Positions 50,062 to 52,625 of a stretch of DNA of 52,625 nucleotides are shown here, one piece after another. How positions within the stretch are numbered: the stretch's first letter is position 1; each line of letters opens with the position of its first letter. Source of the DNA: Candidatus Cloacimonadota bacterium (lineage in GTDB: Bacteria > Cloacimonadota > Cloacimonadia > Cloacimonadales > TCS61). The translations under genes were made by a program, and so were the position numbers. Below the pieces are notes generated by a model, which worked only from the letters and a program-made list of their open reading frames with translations, did not search any database and had not been told where the DNA came from. The stretch lies in NCBI GenBank assembly GCA_021735645.1, contig JAIPGP010000016.1, forward strand, positions 1 to 52,625, written 5' to 3'.

Positions 50062-51423
50062 TTAATTTGTATTTATATTTCTAATGGCGATTATCACTGT
50101 TGCCAGTTGTGCCATAATGCTCAATGTTTCTTTAGTTATCTCCCAGATTTCAATTTCTTCTTTTTCAGGGACAAATATTTTGTCGCCCTGGTCAATTCTA
50201 TAGTTTTTATCTTTTTTCAACCATGACCCTGATTCAGCCATGATCAAACGGATTTTGCTTTTATGGGCTTGATTTGTATATCCTCCTGCCAGTTCCACAT
50301 AATACTCAAAATTTTTGCCAGCCTGCCATTTATATGCACCCGGATACATTACTGCTCCACTCACTTCCACGCTTGTTACCTGATCTGGTATATAGATATA
50401 ATCATTATCCTGCAGAATAATATCGGCATTTCCGGAGCCTTTTTCTCCCAGGGTCTCAAAATTTACTGCTATTTTACCTGCCAGCTCACGCTCTTTAAAT
50501 TTCAAATATTCCCTTTCCATCTGAGTAAGCTCTATATAGTTCATATCTTTCAGTCTTTGATATTCGGGATCAAAGATCACAGTAGTATCCCGTTCCGAAA
50601 TTCTTTGCAGATAAGCATTTTTCAAATTGCCAAACCGGCTGGCTCCGCCACTTTTTCTGAGAATAGCTGATAGCGTTGTCTTTCCCGGCTCAATAGCATA
50701 TTCTCCCGGATAGAGAGCATTTCCGGCAATTGTAACCTTGAATTTGCTCTCATATTCTGCCAGGCTGCGGATATAAATCCGGTCTCCGCTTTGCAGTGCT
50801 CTGTTATCAGGACTTTGTCTAGCAGATAGAATAGCCGCCGGTGAAAAATAGTATTCCTGTATCTCGCCTGTATGATAATCAATACGCACCAGACTGGCAC
50901 TATCCTTGCGGGCAGATTCGCTGATGCCTAATGCCAGGTCTATCAGATCAGTGATGCGGTCTCCTGCCAGAAGTTCATATTCACCACTGGCATTTACTGC
51001 TCCCCAGATGCTCAGATTTTTCACACCTGCAGGCAGATAGATCAGATCATTATCCCTAAGCTGAGGATTACTTCTCAGATCACCCTGCAGCAGATATTTC
51101 TGCAGGTCAATATGAATAATTTCTCCATTCCGGCGTAGCTCAATATTACGTTTTGAGTATTCAGTAGCTGATAAAGCATTTTCATCTTCTTCTTCACAAA
51201 TTTGTTTATCTTCCGAAGATTTTAATTCCCGATTGGCTTGTTCTGCCAGCCAGAGTGCCTCCGAGAGCCGGCTGCCTGCTTCCAGACTATACACTCCCGG
51301 GCAGTCAATAGCTCCGGTAAGTGACACTTTGATCATTAGATTGGGTGAAATCACGGTGGGAAGCTGAGCACTTAAACTAAATATTATAGTTAGTATTAAA
51401 ATAATACTGCCTGTTTTTTTCAT
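50062..51423 (-). CDS. SLBB-domain polysaccharide export protein
   Basis: Signal peptide; repeated V.GAV..PG.Y....G......L..AGG units; DNDYIYIPDQVTSVEVSGAVMYPGAYKWQAG. Confidence 0.88.
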   Translation of the reverse strand: MKKTGSIILILTIIFSLSAQLPTVISPNLMIKVSLTGAIDCPGVYSLEAGSRLSEALWLAEQANRELKSSEDKQICEEEDENALSATEYSKRNIELRRNGEIIHIDLQKYLLQGDLRSNPQLRDNDLIYLPAGVKNLSIWGAVNASGEYELLAGDRITDLIDLALGISESARKDSASLVRIDYHTGEIQEYYFSPAAILSARQSPDNRALQSGDRIYIRSLAEYESKFKVTIAGNALYPGEYAIEPGKTTLSAILRKSGGASRFGNLKNAYLQRISERDTTVIFDPEYQRLKDMNYIELTQMEREYLKFKERELAGKIAVNFETLGEKGSGNADIILQDNDYIYIPDQVTSVEVSGAVMYPGAYKWQAGKNFEYYVELAGGYTNQAHKSKIRLIMAESGSWLKKDKNYRIDQGDKIFVPEKEEIEIWEITKETLSIMAQLATVIIAIRNINTN

Positions 51424-51678
51424 ACATTACCTGTTTCTTTATCCTTTATTTATTTTACCTTACATCTTACATCCATCTAAAGGCAAAATTACAGGGAAAA
51501 AAACTATCAACCCCTTATCTTGTCAAACACTTTAAAACAAGCTGCTCTACCTGTGTTTTGCCAGCAGAATATTTATCTATATTTCTATATTTCAGATAGT
51601 TGTTTATATCTCGGGGTACAGTAAATTTTCATCTGCCAAATATTATTGAGCTTTCCAGGCTAAAATCACACTCCAGCT

Positions 51679-51710
51679 ATCGAGTTGAGCCGATATACTC
51701 ATCGGAAATG
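51679..51710. repeat. Hairpin intergenic repeat (AACTCGAT family, rc)
   Basis: ctatcgagttgagccgatatactcatcggaaatg. Confidence 0.5.
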
Positions 51711-51718
51711 CCTGCCCC

Positions 51719-52058
51719 GATGTAGCTTAATTCTCCCGGATTAAACATTATTTTCCCTCAAACTGGAAAGTTTGAATACATGGCAAACCACTTTGAGGTA
51801 AAAGGGAAGTCATAGGCAGCTAAGGGGTTTTGGATGTAGCTTAATCCTCCCGGATTAAGCATTAATTTTCCATCAAACTGGAAAGTTTGAATACATGGCA
51901 AACCACTTTGAGGTAAAAGGGAAGTCATAGGCAGCTAAGGGGTTTTGGATGTAGCTTAAACCCCGGATTAAGCATTAATTTTCCATCAAACTGGAAAGTT
52001 TGATCTACATAGAAAATCACTTCGTGGTAAAAGGCAAAATTCCACCCAGCTAAGCAGG
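51719..52058. repeat. Three tandem ~114-115 bp units containing the two-hairpin element
   Basis: Units begin at 51719, 51833, 51948 (gatgtagcttaa...atcaaactggaaagtttgaatacatgg...); units 1 and 2 nearly identical. Confidence 0.9.
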
Positions 52059-52223
52059 AGTTATGAACGTTACTCAGGGTATGATTTCTGGCGACCACTT
52101 TCACCAAATTCTTAGTCAATTACATTCAATTCAAAATGAATAAAGTCAGTCCATGTCGCTCAATCCAGATAAATCCAATTCTTAATCCTTAATTCTTAAT
52201 CCTTAATTCTCTTCCTCCTCCTG

Positions 52224-52625
52224 TTATTTAATCATAGTTATTTTCTTAAAATCCATCGTTTTCCCATTCAAGTTTAAGGTAACAAAATATATACCGGATG
52301 CCATCCTCTTGCCGGTTTCATTGCAACCATCCCAGACAACCGAATTTACCCCTAATTCTTTACCCATAATCCTTAATTCACGAACTCTTTGTCCTTTTGC
52401 ATTATAGACATTGATAGAAGCATTTTCATTTTCTCCTGATACTGTAAATGATATAGTAACTTCCGGATTAAAAGGATTGGGATAGCAGGCAAGGCATGAT
52501 TGGTTGATTGTTATTACATTCTGGTCAATTTCCACAAGCTCGCCTTCCCATTTCATCAACTGTGCTCCATTAAAGTAAAAAATGTATTCATTTTCAGATA
52601 ACCTTTGATAGTATGGCTTCTTATT
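52224..52625 (-). CDS. C-terminus of a secreted protein with FlgD-like sorting domain (5' end outside window)
   Basis: Frame open to window edge; YPNPFNPEVTISFTVSGENENASINVYNAKGQRVREL...SGIYFVTLNLNGK. Confidence 0.85.
   Translation of the reverse strand, partial: NKKPYYQRLSENEYIFYFNGAQLMKWEGELVEIDQNVITINQSCLACYPNPFNPEVTISFTVSGENENASINVYNAKGQRVRELRIMGKELGVNSVVWDGCNETGKRMASGIYFVTLNLNGKTMDFKKITMIK

Noticed and set aside
52160-52215. ttaatccttaattct repeats near the right edge
   Set aside because: AT-rich low-complexity sequence without clear structure.

Overview
This window looks chromosomal and comes from a Gram-negative bacterium that secretes proteins with FlgD-like C-terminal sorting domains. 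The Cloacimonadota-like affiliation is my inference only. Core genes include recG, a class II ribonucleotide reductase, greA, an M18 aminopeptidase, bamD-like, nadD, purB, lgt, etfB, comF-like, a MutL-like gene and polysaccharide/sugar nucleotide genes. It also has a sugar ABC transporter with unusual fusions and a block of secreted proteases (C25, M6, S8) with a PorV-like protein. Accessory content: (i) a HigB toxin / HigA-ImmA/IrrE fusion / PD-(D/E)XK-like nuclease operon, preceded by two ~300 bp copies of a structured non-coding element whose repeated words and hairpin arms differ in a coordinated way; (ii) an AbiEi/AbiEii type IV toxin-antitoxin pair; (iii) a partial recG duplication around a two-gene small-ORF cassette and an ORF-less group II intron remnant; (iv) several families of structured intergenic repeats, including an eight-unit tandem array of GNRA-capped hairpins. 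All calls were made by eye from sequence and the supplied ORF track. No searches or folding calculations were run.
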